Source: Pseudomonas sp. BGr12
GTDB lineage: Bacteria > Pseudomonadota > Gammaproteobacteria > Pseudomonadales > Pseudomonadaceae
Direction of reading: 5' to 3'
Assembly (NCBI RefSeq): GCF_030272895.1
Contig: NZ_JALRNF010000012.1
Location: 1-64,000, forward strand
Length of the DNA: 64,000 nucleotides
The notes below the pieces were generated by a model. That model saw nothing but the letters and a program-made list of their open reading frames with translations. It had not been told where the DNA came from and did not search any database. Below, piece after piece: positions 25,515 through 34,793 of the stretch. Positions within the stretch are counted from its first letter, which is position 1. Every line of letters starts with the position of its first letter. Position numbers and translations under genes: made by a program.

Positions 25515-26915
25515 ATGAACGACAACAACAGCGCCTTGCGGCGAGGTCTGAGTACCCGACACATCCGTTTCATGGCCCTTGGCTCGGCGATCGGCACCGG
25601 GCTGTTCTATGGCTCGGCTTCGGCCATCAAACTGGCCGGCCCTTCCGTGTTGCTGGCCTACCTGATTGGCGGCGCGGCCATCTACATGATGATGCGCGCC
25701 CTGGGCGAAATGGCCGTGCGCAACCCGGTGTCCGGCTCCTTCGGCCAGTACGCCAGCCAGTACCTGGGGCGTTTCCCGGGTTTTCTGACCGGCTGGAGCT
25801 ATGCGTTTTCCATGCTGGTGGTGTGCCTGGCCGACGTCACCGCCTTCGGCGTCTACATGAGTTTCTGGTTCCCCGACACGCCGCGCTGGATCTGGGTACT
25901 GGGCATCGTGTTCTTCATCGGCGCCCTGAACCTGTGCAGCGTCAAGGTATTCGGCGAGCTGGAGTTCTGGCTGTCACTGCTCAAGGTCACTGCGATCGTC
26001 TCTATGATCCTCGCCGGTGGTGCGGTGCTGATGTTCGGCATCCAGCTGGGCGGCACGGCGGAACAGGTGGCGACAGTCAGCAACCTGTGGAGCCACGGCG
26101 GCTTCTTCCCCAATGGCGTGAGCGGCATGATCGCCTCCTTTACCGTGGTGATGTTCGCCTTCGGCGGGGTCGAGATGATCGGCATCACCGCCGGCGAAGC
26201 CCGGGACCCGCAGCGGGTCATTCCCAAGGCGATCAACTCGGTGCCGCTGCGCATCCTGCTGTTCTACGTGTTCACCCTGTTCGTGCTGATGTCGATCTAC
26301 CCCTGGTCGAAGATCGGCAGCGAAGGCAGCCCGTTCGTGCAGATCTTCAGTGGCCTGGGCATCGACTCGGCCGCCACCCTGCTCAACATCGTGGTGATTT
26401 CGGCGGCGATCTCGGCGATCAACAGCGATATCTTCAGCGCCGGGCGGATGATGTACGGCATGGCCCAGAACGGCCAGGCGCCCTCGGGCTTCTCGAAGCT
26501 GTCGCGCTTCGGGGTACCGTGGATGACCGTGGTGGTGATGGCCGTGGCGCTGCTGTTCGGCGTCCTGCTCAACTACCTGGCGCCGGAGAACCTGTTCCTG
26601 ATCCTGGCTGCGGTGGTGACCTTCTCGATCGTCTGGGTGTGGCTGATGATCCTGCTGTCGCAAATGGTCATGCGTCGCGGCATGAGCGCCAGCGAAGTCA
26701 ACGCCCTGCACTTCCCCGTGCCCTTCTGGCCTGTCGGCCCGGCTTTGGCAGCGCTGTTCATGCTGTTCATCTTCGGCGTGCTGGCCTGGTTCCCGGATAC
26801 CCGCATGGCGCTTTATGTGGGCATCGGCTGGCTGGCCCTGCTGTCGCTGGGCTACTGGCTGTGCGTGGCACGCAAGGGCAAGGCCCTGGTGGCCGTGGCC
26901 GACCCGGCCAGCTGA
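25515..26915 (+). CDS. proY: Amino-acid permease, ProY-like (APC family)
   Basis: A 466-residue amino acid:proton symporter with about 12 membrane segments. The N-terminus [25 protein letters not shown] and later [23 protein letters not shown] and [10 protein letters not shown] closely match the ProY/GABA permease group, with proline or another amino acid as likely substrate. The ATG at 25515 follows AGGAG; the open frame 60 codons upstream lies in the promoter region. It is convergent with a LysR gene one base after its stop. Confidence 0.85.
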   Translation: MNDNNSALRRGLSTRHIRFMALGSAIGTGLFYGSASAIKLAGPSVLLAYLIGGAAIYMMMRALGEMAVRNPVSGSFGQYASQYLGRFPGFLTGWSYAFSMLVVCLADVTAFGVYMSFWFPDTPRWIWVLGIVFFIGALNLCSVKVFGELEFWLSLLKVTAIVSMILAGGAVLMFGIQLGGTAEQVATVSNLWSHGGFFPNGVSGMIASFTVVMFAFGGVEMIGITAGEARDPQRVIPKAINSVPLRILLFYVFTLFVLMSIYPWSKIGSEGSPFVQIFSGLGIDSAATLLNIVVISAAISAINSDIFSAGRMMYGMAQNGQAPSGFSKLSRFGVPWMTVVVMAVALLFGVLLNYLAPENLFLILAAVVTFSIVWVWLMILLSQMVMRRGMSASEVNALHFPVPFWPVGPALAALFMLFIFGVLAWFPDTRMALYVGIGWLALLSLGYWLCVARKGKALVAVADPAS

Positions 26916-26916
26916 C

Positions 26917-27813
26917 TCAGGCCGGAAACTGCTGGCTTGCCCAGTCCAGGAAAGCCTGCGCTGCCGCCGAGGGGCGCATGGCACTGGACTGGGCCAATAC
27001 CACGGGTTGCGGGCTGACGCATTCGAGCAGCGGCCGGCAGGCCAGTGGTTTGCCGTCGTAGCTGCAATCACTCACCGGCCGCGTGCACGACAGCGCCACG
27101 CCGTAGCCATGGGCAACCAGCCCGCGCTGCATCTCGAAAGTCTGGGTCAGCTGCAAGGCAGCCGGTTGCAGGTCATGGGCCCAGAACAGCGAAAGGAAGT
27201 ACTCCCGGGTCCTGGCGATGTCTTCGAGGATCAGGCATTCGGCCGCCAGGTCCACCAGGGAGACCTTGTCCTGCAGGGCCAGAGGGTGATCGGCAGGCAA
27301 CAGCGCATAGGGCGTCAACTGCGCCAGCACGTGTTTCTCGATGGGTGAATCCAGGCCGACATCGTAGGTCAGCGCCAGCTCTGCCTTGCCATCGCCGAGC
27401 CGGCGGTTGACCTCGGCCAGGTCAGCTTCGAACAGGGTGATGGTGACCTCGGGATAACGCTGGCGAAAGCCGCTCAACAGTCGCGGCGCATAGTACGGTC
27501 CCAGGTCCTGGAAACAGATCAGGCTCAGGGCACCGCGCACCTCGGTCTGCTCCTCGCCGCGGCCACTGATCGCGGTGGCCAGGTTGAGCATCTGCCGCGC
27601 CTGCTCCAGCAGCTTGCGCCCTGCCGGGGTCAACTCCAGGCCACGACTGACCTGGCGGTGAAAGAGCTTTTCGCCCAGGGTCGCCTCCAGCTGCGACAAG
27701 GCCAGGGATACCGACGGCTGGGAAATATGCTTGGCCCGCGCCGCGGCACTGACGCTGCCCTGCTCGGCGGCGGCGACGAAATACTCCAGCTGGCGCAAGG
27801 TGAATCCGATCAT
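26917..27813 (-). CDS. LysR-type transcriptional regulator
   Basis: A 298-residue LysR protein: the N-terminal DNA-binding domain is MIGFTLRQLEYFVAAAEQGS with helix-turn-helix about residues 18-40 (SAAARAKHISQPSVSLALSQLE), and the effector domain starts near residue 90 (GALSLICFQDLGPYYAPRLL). It is convergent with the proY-like gene and downstream of the AGCS symporter gene. A perfect REP palindrome lies between its promoter and the symporter. The regulated genes are not evident. Confidence 0.88.
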   Translation of the reverse strand: MIGFTLRQLEYFVAAAEQGSVSAAARAKHISQPSVSLALSQLEATLGEKLFHRQVSRGLELTPAGRKLLEQARQMLNLATAISGRGEEQTEVRGALSLICFQDLGPYYAPRLLSGFRQRYPEVTITLFEADLAEVNRRLGDGKAELALTYDVGLDSPIEKHVLAQLTPYALLPADHPLALQDKVSLVDLAAECLILEDIARTREYFLSLFWAHDLQPAALQLTQTFEMQRGLVAHGYGVALSCTRPVSDCSYDGKPLACRPLLECVSPQPVVLAQSSAMRPSAAAQAFLDWASQQFPA

Positions 27814-27882
27814 CGCACGGCCCCGACAGGTGATTGGACAATCGGGCCATTATGGCCGGTTGTGCCTGGCAGTCCAGCGCGA

Positions 27883-27945
27883 CCCATCGCGGCGCAAGGC
27901 CGCTCCTACACAGCCCCTGTAGGAGCGGCCTTGCGCCGCGATGGG
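27883..27945. repeat. Perfect 28-bp REP-type palindrome (second REP family)
   Basis: Arms 27883-27910 and 27918-27945 are exact reverse complements (CCCATCGCGGCGCAAGGCCG...), with a 7-base loop (CAGCCCC). The core GCGGCGCAAGGCCGCTCC differs from the common GCGGGGCAAGCCCGCTCC form, so it is a distinct REP family. It lies 13 bp downstream of the AGCS gene and may be its terminator. Confidence 0.9.
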
Positions 27946-27958
27946 CTATAACAATCTA

Positions 27959-29398
27959 CTACCGCTCCTGCACCGGCTGCAGCGGCTGTTCGGAGCCCTC
28001 GGCCCCACCCCAGATCTCTGCATCGATCTTGCCAGCCAACTCCGGATAATCCCTGGCATTGAACTCCGGCGTACCCACCGCGCGCTGGGCAAAGTAGTCA
28101 CGGGTCAGCTTGATCACCACACCCGACAGCAAGCAGATCGCAATCAGGTTGATGGTCGCCATCAGGCCCATCGCCGCATCGGCTGCATCGAACACCGTGG
28201 CCACACTTTCATAGGCGCCCCACACCACCATCAGCAGCGCGGCGCTGCGCAGCACAGTCAGGCCCAGGCGGGTGTTCAGCTTCAGGTACACCATGGCGTT
28301 CTCGGCATAGGTGTAGTTGCCGATGATCGAGGTGAAGGCAAAGAAGAAGATCGCCACGGCAATGAAATACTGCCCGGCCGAACCGATGTGCACGTTCATG
28401 GCCGCCTGGGTCAGCGGCGTGCCGGTCATTTCTGGGCCAGGCACCACACCGGACAGCAGGATCATGATGGCGGTGGCGGTGCAGATCAGCAGCGTATCGA
28501 TGAACACGCCCAGGGCCTGCACGAAACCTTGCGAGGACGGGTGGTGAGGGTTGGGCGTCGCCACGGCAGCGATGTTCGGTGCCGAACCCATGCCGGCCTC
28601 GTTGGAAAACAGGCCGCGCTTGACGCCATTGAGCATGGCCCCGGCCACACCGCCCACCGCCGACTCCAGGCCGAAGGCGCTCTTGACGATGGTCATCAGT
28701 ACCCCGGGCACCTCACCCAGGTTGGTCACGATCACATAGACCGCCACCAGCAAGTAGGCACCGGCCATGAAGGGCACGATCAATTCGGCGATACGGGCGA
28801 TTTTCTTGATGCCGCCAAAGATCACCAACCCGGCCAGCACCGCCACCACCACACCGGTGGTCAGCTTGGGCACACCGAAGGCACCCTGGGTGGCATCGGC
28901 AATGGAGTTGGCCTGCACCGCACCGAACACCAGGCCAAAGGCGATGATCAGGCAGACCGAGAAAATCGCCGCAGCCCAGGGAGCATTGAGGCCCCTGGCG
29001 ATATAGAACGCCGGGCCACCACGGAACTCACCGTTGCTGTTGCGCACCTTGTACAACTGCGCCAGGGTGCTTTCCGCGTAGGCCGTGGCCATGCCGAGCG
29101 AGGCCACCACCCACATCCAGAACACCGCACCCGGCCCGCCGAGGGTGATGGCCACGGCCACACCCGCGAGGTTACCGGTACCGACCCGCGACGCGAGGCT
29201 GGTGCACAATGCCTGGAACGGCGTGATGCCGCTGGCATCCTTGGCCGGTGCGCGCAGCACCGAGCGGAAGAATTCAGGCAGATGACGGAACTGGATAAAG
29301 CCCAAGCGGACAGTGAAGTAGATACCTGCGGCCAGCAGGCCATAGATCAGGACATACCCCCAGAAGAAGGTATTGAGTGCGTTGATCACGGCTGTCAT
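27959..29398 (-). CDS. Alanine/glycine:cation symporter (AGCS family)
   Basis: A 479-residue sodium- or proton-driven importer of alanine or glycine with about 10-11 membrane segments. Characteristic motifs are RVGTGNLAGVAVAITLGGPGAVFWMW near segment 3 and LFSNEAGMGSAPNIAAVATPN in the middle, both hallmarks of AGCS. ATG at 29398 opens MTAVINALNTFFWGY. It has a 281-bp upstream region with several hairpins, set out as a separate entry. Confidence 0.9.
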   Translation of the reverse strand: MTAVINALNTFFWGYVLIYGLLAAGIYFTVRLGFIQFRHLPEFFRSVLRAPAKDASGITPFQALCTSLASRVGTGNLAGVAVAITLGGPGAVFWMWVVASLGMATAYAESTLAQLYKVRNSNGEFRGGPAFYIARGLNAPWAAAIFSVCLIIAFGLVFGAVQANSIADATQGAFGVPKLTTGVVVAVLAGLVIFGGIKKIARIAELIVPFMAGAYLLVAVYVIVTNLGEVPGVLMTIVKSAFGLESAVGGVAGAMLNGVKRGLFSNEAGMGSAPNIAAVATPNPHHPSSQGFVQALGVFIDTLLICTATAIMILLSGVVPGPEMTGTPLTQAAMNVHIGSAGQYFIAVAIFFFAFTSIIGNYTYAENAMVYLKLNTRLGLTVLRSAALLMVVWGAYESVATVFDAADAAMGLMATINLIAICLLSGVVIKLTRDYFAQRAVGTPEFNARDYPELAGKIDAEIWGGAEGSEQPLQPVQER

Positions 29399-29478
29399 TG
29401 TCTGTTCCCAAATAAAGCGCAGGGCCGCTGAAGGACCTTGCTCAGTCTGTTAAGCAACCGGTGCAGAGGACGACTCGT

Positions 29479-29619
29479 GCCTTTTTCAATGCGAAAGGCC
29501 TGTAGCAAGGAGAGAACGCCTGCAGGTGCTGCAGGGCGCTTCGGCATCACCGGTTTCGTGATGAAGGATGTCGAGCCTCAGGGCTCCCATCGACCAGCAT
29601 GCATTGGTAAATGCGCTGG
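29479..29619 (-). promoter_or_regulatory. Hairpin-rich leader upstream of the AGCS symporter
   Basis: In the 281-bp gap upstream of the AGCS gene the minus strand can fold into five successive hairpins: 29594-29619 (CCAGC/GCTGG with an inner GCATT/AATGC), 29573-29586, 29545-29563 (CATCAC/GTGATG), 29517-29538 and 29479-29499 (GCCTTT/AAAGGC). A -10-like TATCAT lies just upstream (29641-29646). One segment (GCCGAAG, stem, TTCTCTCC) faintly recalls a glycine riboswitch, but the conserved core is not complete. It could be a riboswitch, attenuator or structured leader of another type. Confidence 0.4.
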
Positions 29620-29679
29620 CCGTTGCGTTGAGGGGCAATATGATAGCAGATCTCGCCGACAGCTTCCCGAACCGCTGCG

Positions 29680-30054
29680 CTATGGCGAAGTGAGGGTGAT
29701 CAGGTAGTTACCGGCAGTCACCGGATTTCCCGCCTTGTCGACCAGCGCATACTGCTGATTGTAATAGCGGCCCGAAGTGCGGTCGGCCACCAGCCGGACC
29801 TTCACGGGTGCGTTATCCAGGGCACTGACCGAGGCCTGTGGCGCTATCCGGCGTACATCGATGTCTGCCCCCCGCGCCAGCGTCGGGCAATCGTCCATTC
29901 CCCAACCACCGGCTTGCGACGACAGTGTGCAGGACGACTCGACGATACTGCCGGAAAATCTGATCACCCCCTGGGCCATGGGTGTCGCGCCCTGGCACAG
30001 GGCACTAAGACTGAACAACGCGACCGTACTGAATACCGATAATTTCCCGCTCAT
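29680..30054 (-). CDS. Orphan fimbrial/pilin-like exported protein
   Basis: A 124-residue protein with a signal peptide (about 1-22, FSLSALCQGA). The mature part opens with IRFSGSIVESSCTLSS, the type 1 pilin pattern (beta strand, then Cys), has a second Cys in GMDDCPTL and ends GNYLITLTSP. The ATG at 30054 follows GGAG; a TTG five codons earlier was set aside. No chaperone, usher or adhesin gene is next to it, so how it would be assembled is unclear. Confidence 0.65.
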   Translation of the reverse strand: MSGKLSVFSTVALFSLSALCQGATPMAQGVIRFSGSIVESSCTLSSQAGGWGMDDCPTLARGADIDVRRIAPQASVSALDNAPVKVRLVADRTSGRYYNQQYALVDKAGNPVTAGNYLITLTSP

Positions 30055-30220
30055 CTTGATACTCCACAAGCGAACGTACCTGTCTTGAGTGTTGACAAGC
30101 TCGGCGGGTTTTTCAGGATGATTTGGCTCTCGATTCGCACGATGCCAACTGCGTCGCAGATTGAAGATTTTTTCAGCGCGCGGGCCAAAACCTGCTAGCG
30201 ATACTGGAGCTTGAAAACAA

Positions 30221-30253
30221 AAAGCCCCCGAACCTTGCGGTTCAGGGGCTTTT
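30221..30253 (-). terminator. Terminator after tRNA-Ser
   Basis: On the minus strand AAAAGCCCCTGAACC, CGCAA loop, GGTTCGGGGGCTTTTTG: a strong GC stem with a T-run directly after the tRNA gene, a typical intrinsic terminator. Confidence 0.85.
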
Positions 30254-30260
30254 CGATATA

Positions 30261-30350
30261 TGGCGGAGAGATAGGGATTTGAACCCTAGGTACCCGCGAA
30301 GGTACAACGGATTTCGAATCCGTCCCGTTCGGCCACTCCGGCATCTCTCC
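30261..30350 (-). tRNA. tRNA-Ser (anticodon CGA)
   Basis: A 90-base tRNA with encoded CCA. On the minus strand it starts GGAGAGATGCCGGAGTGGCC, has the anticodon arm ACGGATTCGAAATCCGT (CGA, reading the UCG codon), a long class II variable arm and the T arm GGGTTCAAATCCC. The acceptor stem GGAGAGA pairs with TCTCTCC. Followed by a terminator. Confidence 0.96.
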
Positions 30351-30442
30351 AGTGGCGCGCATGATACCAGCAGTTTCTAGAAAGGCAAAGCCTATTTTGA
30401 AAAAAATTCGCGTGGTATCAGGCGCTTGCGTGAACTTGCCAG

Positions 30443-31153
30443 TTACAGCGGCACGCCCAGGCGCTTGGCGACTTCTTCGTAGGCTTCGATCACGTCGCCC
30501 AGCCCCTGGCGGAAGCGGTCCTTGTCCATCTTCTTGCGGGTCTCTTTGTCCCACAGGCGGCAGCCGTCCGGGCTGAACTCGTCACCCAGGACGATCTCGC
30601 CGTGGAATACGCCGAACTCCAGCTTGAAGTCGACCAGCAGCAGGCCGGCGTCGTCGAACAGCTTGCTCAGCACTTCGTTGACCTTGAGCGACAGGGCTTT
30701 CATCTTCGCCAGTTGCTCGGCGGTGCCCCAGCCGAAGGCGACGACGTGGGATTCGTTGATGAACGGATCGCCCTTCTCGTCGTTCTTGAGGAACAGTTCG
30801 AAGGTCGAAGGCTCCAGCTTGATGCCCTCTTCCACGCCCAGGCGCTTGACCAGGCTGCCGGCAGCATAGTTACGCACTACGCATTCGACCGGGATCATGT
30901 CGAGCTTCTTGACCAGGCACTCGTTGTCGCCCAGCAGTTTGTCGAACTGGGTCGGGATGCCGGCTTCTTCAAGCTTCTGCATGATGAAGGCGTTGAACTT
31001 GTTGTTCACCATGCCCTTGCGATCGAGTTGTTCGATACGCTTGCCGTCGAACGCCGAGGTGTCGTTGCGAAACAGCAGGATCAAGCGGTCAGCGTCGTCG
31101 GTCTTGTAAACCGACTTGGCTTTGCCGCGGTAGAGTTCTTCACGTTTTTCCAT
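30443..31153 (-). CDS. purC: Phosphoribosylaminoimidazole-succinocarboxamide (SAICAR) synthase
   Basis: A 236-residue enzyme that joins CAIR with aspartate using ATP in purine synthesis. Motifs are [14 protein letters not shown] at the start, [31 protein letters not shown] and, near the C-terminus, [20 protein letters not shown] with [17 protein letters not shown]. It is the last gene of the dapA-bamC-MBL-purC run on the minus strand (29-bp gap from the MBL gene). The tRNA-Ser gene follows 92 bp downstream. Confidence 0.95.
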   Translation of the reverse strand: MEKREELYRGKAKSVYKTDDADRLILLFRNDTSAFDGKRIEQLDRKGMVNNKFNAFIMQKLEEAGIPTQFDKLLGDNECLVKKLDMIPVECVVRNYAAGSLVKRLGVEEGIKLEPSTFELFLKNDEKGDPFINESHVVAFGWGTAEQLAKMKALSLKVNEVLSKLFDDAGLLLVDFKLEFGVFHGEIVLGDEFSPDGCRLWDKETRKKMDKDRFRQGLGDVIEAYEEVAKRLGVPL

Positions 31154-31182
31154 GATGGGCTCCGCTTGCTAAATAAGATGGG

Positions 31183-31941
31183 CTAGGCGATTTCGCGCCA
31201 GTCGAGCCCGCAATCCTGATTGGCTACCTGCAGCCAGTCCGGATCGCAGCCGAGGGTATCGACGAAGCTCTGCCGGGCCAGCTGTGGCTGGTTGTTCTTG
31301 CTGCTGAGATGGGCCAGCACCAGATGCTGCAGGTTCTGCCAGTCCAACTCCGACACCAGGCGCGCGGCCTGGTGGTTGTTCAAATGTCCGTAGTCGCCAC
31401 CTACCCGCAACTTGAGAAACCGCGGGTACGGCCCCCGACCCAACAGGTCGAGGCAGTGATTGGCCTCGATCACCAGGGCATCCAGGCCCCGGTAGCTGTC
31501 CAGCAGGCCGGCATCGTAGGAGCCAAGGTCGGTCAATACACCCAGGCGCCGGCGGCCGTCACTGAAGACATACTGCAACGGCTCCAGCGCGTCGTGGCTT
31601 ACACCCACCGCGCTGATGCCCAGTCCGTTGATCTGCAGGGTTTCGCCTGCGGCCAGGAATCCCGCCGCCTCGACCGGCTTGCGCATGCCGCGCAAGGTGC
31701 CACGGCTAAGGTAGACCGGTACATTGTAGCGCCGCGACAGCAAACCGACGCCATGCACATGGTCGGCATGTTCGTGGGTCACCAGCACCGCGCTCAGTTG
31801 ATCGGCCGACACCCCGAGCAACGCCAGGCGCCGCTCGGTTTCGCGCAGGGAAAAACCGCAGTCGACCAGGACGAGGGTATCGTCACTGGCGATCAGCGTG
31901 CCATTTCCCTGGCTGCCACTTCCCAGTACCGCGAAGCGCAC
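31183..31941 (-). CDS. Metallo-beta-lactamase-fold hydrolase (YycJ/WalJ-like)
   Basis: A 252-residue MBL-fold protein starting MRFAVLGSGSQGNGTLI, with the metal motif VTHEHADHVHGVG, further ligands around GVSHDALEPL, DLGSYDAGLL and EANHCLDLL, and VLAHLSSKNNQP near the end. This matches the YycJ group, which includes DNA- or cell-wall-linked hydrolases of unclear substrate. The start is GTG at 31941; the bamC stop directly adjoins it (no gap), so translation is probably coupled. Confidence 0.83.
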   Translation of the reverse strand: MRFAVLGSGSQGNGTLIASDDTLVLVDCGFSLRETERRLALLGVSADQLSAVLVTHEHADHVHGVGLLSRRYNVPVYLSRGTLRGMRKPVEAAGFLAAGETLQINGLGISAVGVSHDALEPLQYVFSDGRRRLGVLTDLGSYDAGLLDSYRGLDALVIEANHCLDLLGRGPYPRFLKLRVGGDYGHLNNHQAARLVSELDWQNLQHLVLAHLSSKNNQPQLARQSFVDTLGCDPDWLQVANQDCGLDWREIA

Positions 31942-33057
31942 TTAGCCCAGGTTGTCCTGAATCACGCTCAGCACGCGGCGGGCGACATCGGCCGGGGCCA
32001 CGGTGTTGATGTTCTTCTCGACGGTGACCTGGACGCTGTCGCCGACCTTGCTCAGGCGTACCTGGTAACGCTCGGCGCGGGCCTCACGCTCTTCCTTGCT
32101 CGGCGCGCTGCCGAACAGGCGGCTGAAGAAGCCCGGCTCCTCGTCCTTGGCATCGGCCTTCTCAGCCAGGTTGATGTAGTACAGGCCCAGGCTGCGGTTG
32201 ATGTCTTCGACACGCCAGTCGCCCTGCTCCAGGGCGCGGCCGACGCTGGACCAGGCGCGATCGAGGTCGGCGCCCAGGTTCAGTACCGGGTTGCCGCTGC
32301 CGTCTTCGCTCAGGCTGACACGGCTTGGCGCGTCGAAATCGCGGGCGGCGAGCAACGACACCGAACCGCCCTTCTCGGCGCTGCGGGTCATGCTGGCGAG
32401 CATTTCGTCGACCAGGATGGCGTCGACACCGACGTTGTCGGAACGCTCCGGGAACGCCTGGTTGGCAGTGCTGCCGGCCGGACGTTCGACGGTCACGATG
32501 TAGACTTCACTGGTGTTGCGCTGCACGCCCGGCTCGATGCGGATGCGTGCGCGTACTTCGTTGTCGCTGCTGCTCGAGGCGCTGGCCAGGCGGCGGGCCA
32601 TGGAGGCGGAGAGCTCGTCGAAGCGCTGCCAGGTGGTGTTGAATTCACCCGTCTGCGGACGCTCTTCGGCGATGCGGAAGCCGTTGTCTTCGAAGAACTG
32701 CCGGGCCACCGGCCAGACTTCGGCCGGCGCGCGCTGGGCCAGGACCCAACGGGCGCTGCCGCTCTTCTGCAGGCTGAAGTCGCTGATGTCGGAACCGGCA
32801 CTCAGGGGCTGCGGACGTGGTACTTCGAACTCGCCCTTGACGTTGTCGTCGGCGACGTTACGCGGGATCGGCAACAGCGGGTCGAGGCGCTTGGCGCTGC
32901 TCACGTCCGGCGGCAGTTGCATCGGCGCTTTCTGAGTAGCCTCGAGATAGTCACTGCCACGGTCACGGAAGTAACCCTCTTCGCCCCAGAGCCAGCCGCA
33001 ACCGCTGGTGCTCGAGATGATCAAGGCAAGGGCAGAAAGACCAGCCAATCGCTTCAT
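31942..33057 (-). CDS. bamC: Outer membrane assembly lipoprotein BamC
   Basis: A 371-residue lipoprotein subunit of the BAM complex that inserts beta-barrel proteins into the outer membrane. The signal peptide ends in a lipobox (ISSTSGCGWLWG, acylated Cys20), followed by the largely unstructured N-terminal stretch and two helix-grip domains; features include GYFRDRGSDYLEATQKAPM near the start and RYQVRLSKVGDSVQVTV near the C-terminus. It follows dapA by 17 bp, the widespread dapA-bamC arrangement. Confidence 0.9.
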   Translation of the reverse strand: MKRLAGLSALALIISSTSGCGWLWGEEGYFRDRGSDYLEATQKAPMQLPPDVSSAKRLDPLLPIPRNVADDNVKGEFEVPRPQPLSAGSDISDFSLQKSGSARWVLAQRAPAEVWPVARQFFEDNGFRIAEERPQTGEFNTTWQRFDELSASMARRLASASSSSDNEVRARIRIEPGVQRNTSEVYIVTVERPAGSTANQAFPERSDNVGVDAILVDEMLASMTRSAEKGGSVSLLAARDFDAPSRVSLSEDGSGNPVLNLGADLDRAWSSVGRALEQGDWRVEDINRSLGLYYINLAEKADAKDEEPGFFSRLFGSAPSKEEREARAERYQVRLSKVGDSVQVTVEKNINTVAPADVARRVLSVIQDNLG

Positions 33058-33074
33058 GCGGTGTACTTCCTCAA

Positions 33075-33962
33075 TTAAACCAGCACGCCCGACTGGCGCA
33101 GGGCCTGACGGACTTTTTCATGACAGGATTCGCTCAGCCAGGTCAGTGGCAGGCGGATGCCTTTTTGCATCAGGCCCATTTCAACGAGTGCCCACTTCAC
33201 CGGAATCGGGTTGGCCTCGCAGAACAGGTCCTTGTGCAGCGGCATGAGTTTTTCGTTGATCGCGCGGGCCTTCTCGGCATTGCCCTCAAGGGCGGCCTCG
33301 CACAGATCGGCCATTTCGCGCGGGGCGACGTTGGCGGTGACGGAGATGTTGCCCTTGCCGCCCATCAGGATCAGCTCGACCGCGGTCGGATCATCGCCGG
33401 AGAGTACGACGAAGTCCTTGCTCACGCCGTCGAGGATGGCCTTGGCACGCTGCAGGTCACCGGTGGCTTCCTTGATGCCGATGATGTTCGGCACGGTCGA
33501 CAGGCGGATTACGGTCTCGGCCTGCATGTCGCAGGAGGTGCGGCCGGGAACGTTGTAGAGGATCTGCGGGATGTCGACGGATTCGGCGATGTGCTTGAAG
33601 TGCTGGTACAGGCCTTCCTGGGTCGGCTTGTTGTAGTACGGGACGACCAGCAGGCAGGCGTCGGCGCCGGCATTCTTGGCGTTCTTGGTCAGGTGCACGG
33701 CTTCGGCGGTGGAGTTAGCACCGGTGCCGGCGATCACGGGGATCGGGTTCTTGCTGTGCTTGACGCGCTCGACCACGTGCTTGATGACCAGGATGTGCTC
33801 TTCGACATCCAGGGTCGCGGACTCACCGGTGGTGCCGACTGCGACGATCGCATGGGTGCCGTTTTCCAGGTGGAAGTCTACAAGTTTGTCGAGGCTGTCC
33901 CAATCAAGACGCCCTTGTGCATCCATGGGTGTGACCAATGCCACCATACTGCCCGCAATCAT
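33075..33962 (-). CDS. dapA: 4-hydroxy-tetrahydrodipicolinate synthase
   Basis: A 295-residue TIM-barrel enzyme that condenses pyruvate with aspartate semialdehyde, the first committed step to lysine and diaminopimelate (needed for peptidoglycan). Motifs: [13 protein letters not shown] at the start, [32 protein letters not shown] with the tyrosine, [13 protein letters not shown] and [14 protein letters not shown] with the Schiff-base lysine. The start at 33962 was chosen; an 81-codon upstream extension is not conserved in type. Divergent from gcvR, first gene of the bamC-purC operon. Confidence 0.95.
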   Translation of the reverse strand: MIAGSMVALVTPMDAQGRLDWDSLDKLVDFHLENGTHAIVAVGTTGESATLDVEEHILVIKHVVERVKHSKNPIPVIAGTGANSTAEAVHLTKNAKNAGADACLLVVPYYNKPTQEGLYQHFKHIAESVDIPQILYNVPGRTSCDMQAETVIRLSTVPNIIGIKEATGDLQRAKAILDGVSKDFVVLSGDDPTAVELILMGGKGNISVTANVAPREMADLCEAALEGNAEKARAINEKLMPLHKDLFCEANPIPVKWALVEMGLMQKGIRLPLTWLSESCHEKVRQALRQSGVLV

Positions 33963-34222
33963 GAAACTGCTCCTGCCGGAAAAAGAGAGCGGTAATGGTA
34001 CTGGCGCCATCGGCCTTGCACAAGCGAAGCAGGCGGGCGGAGCATTCCCCTCGGCGGCCATTTTCGCTACCCTTCTCTCTTTGATCGGTACACAGCGGCC
34101 CGCCGGGCTGCCGACAACCTGCGCAGGCAGTGCCCAAAGCCTCGATCCTGAGCCCCGGGACCACGCCCACCCGCCGTTTCGACCCGTCAGGTACCGACCG
34201 CTCATCGCTTTAGGAATGCTGC

Positions 34223-34783
34223 ATGTCCACCCCCACCGTTCGCGAACAATTCCTTGTCATCAGCGCCCTGGGCCCCAACCCCATGGAGCTGACCAACATC
34301 CTGTGCCGGGCCGGCAACGACAATCGCTGCTCGGTCGTGACCTCGCGCCTGACCCGTCATGGCGAATGCAGTGCCCTGGTGTTGCAGGTCGCCGGCAGCT
34401 GGGACGCCCTGGCACGTTTCGAGGCGGCCCTGCCGGGCCTGGCCAAGAAGCACGGTTTCACCGTGAATGTGGTGCGCAGCGCCGAGCTTGAAGTGCGCCC
34501 GCTGTCCCTGCCGTACGTGGCCTATGTCAGCGCCGCCTATCGCCCGGACATCATCAACGAGCTGTGCCAGTTCTTCATCGACCACCATGTCGAGCTCGAG
34601 AACCTGACCTGCGATACCTACCAGGCGCCACAGACCGGCGGCACCATGCTCAACGCCACCTTCACCGTGACCCTGCCGGCCGGCACCCAGATCAGCTGGC
34701 TGCGCGACCAGTTCCTGGACTTCGCCGATGCCCTGAACCTGGATGCGCTGATCGAACCCTGGCGCCCACAGAACCCAATGTAA
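34223..34783 (+). CDS. gcvR: Glycine cleavage system transcriptional repressor (GcvR, tandem ACT)
   Basis: A 186-residue protein of two ACT domains (about 8-85 and 96-170), opening [20 protein letters not shown] and continuing [21 protein letters not shown]. GcvR holds the activator GcvA in check when glycine is low, by protein contact rather than DNA binding. It precedes bcp by 10 bp, and gcvR-bcp next to dapA is a common order. Confidence 0.88.
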   Translation: MSTPTVREQFLVISALGPNPMELTNILCRAGNDNRCSVVTSRLTRHGECSALVLQVAGSWDALARFEAALPGLAKKHGFTVNVVRSAELEVRPLSLPYVAYVSAAYRPDIINELCQFFIDHHVELENLTCDTYQAPQTGGTMLNATFTVTLPAGTQISWLRDQFLDFADALNLDALIEPWRPQNPM

Positions 34784-34793
34784 GGAAACCCCC

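Noticed and set aside
27941..29431. A 496-codon plus-strand frame opposite the AGCS gene
   Set aside because: Rich in His, Gln, Gly and Arg as antisense frames of membrane proteins often are; the minus strand encodes clear AGCS motifs.
29399..29679. A textbook glycine riboswitch for the AGCS leader
   Set aside because: Some CCGAAG and CTCTC-like pieces occur, but the GGAGAG partner and the CAGG-AAAGGACC core are not properly placed. I only keep a general structured-leader claim.
30708..31186. Plus-strand frame opposite purC and related short frames there
   Set aside because: purC is fully conserved in the other strand; no ribosome site supports the alternative.
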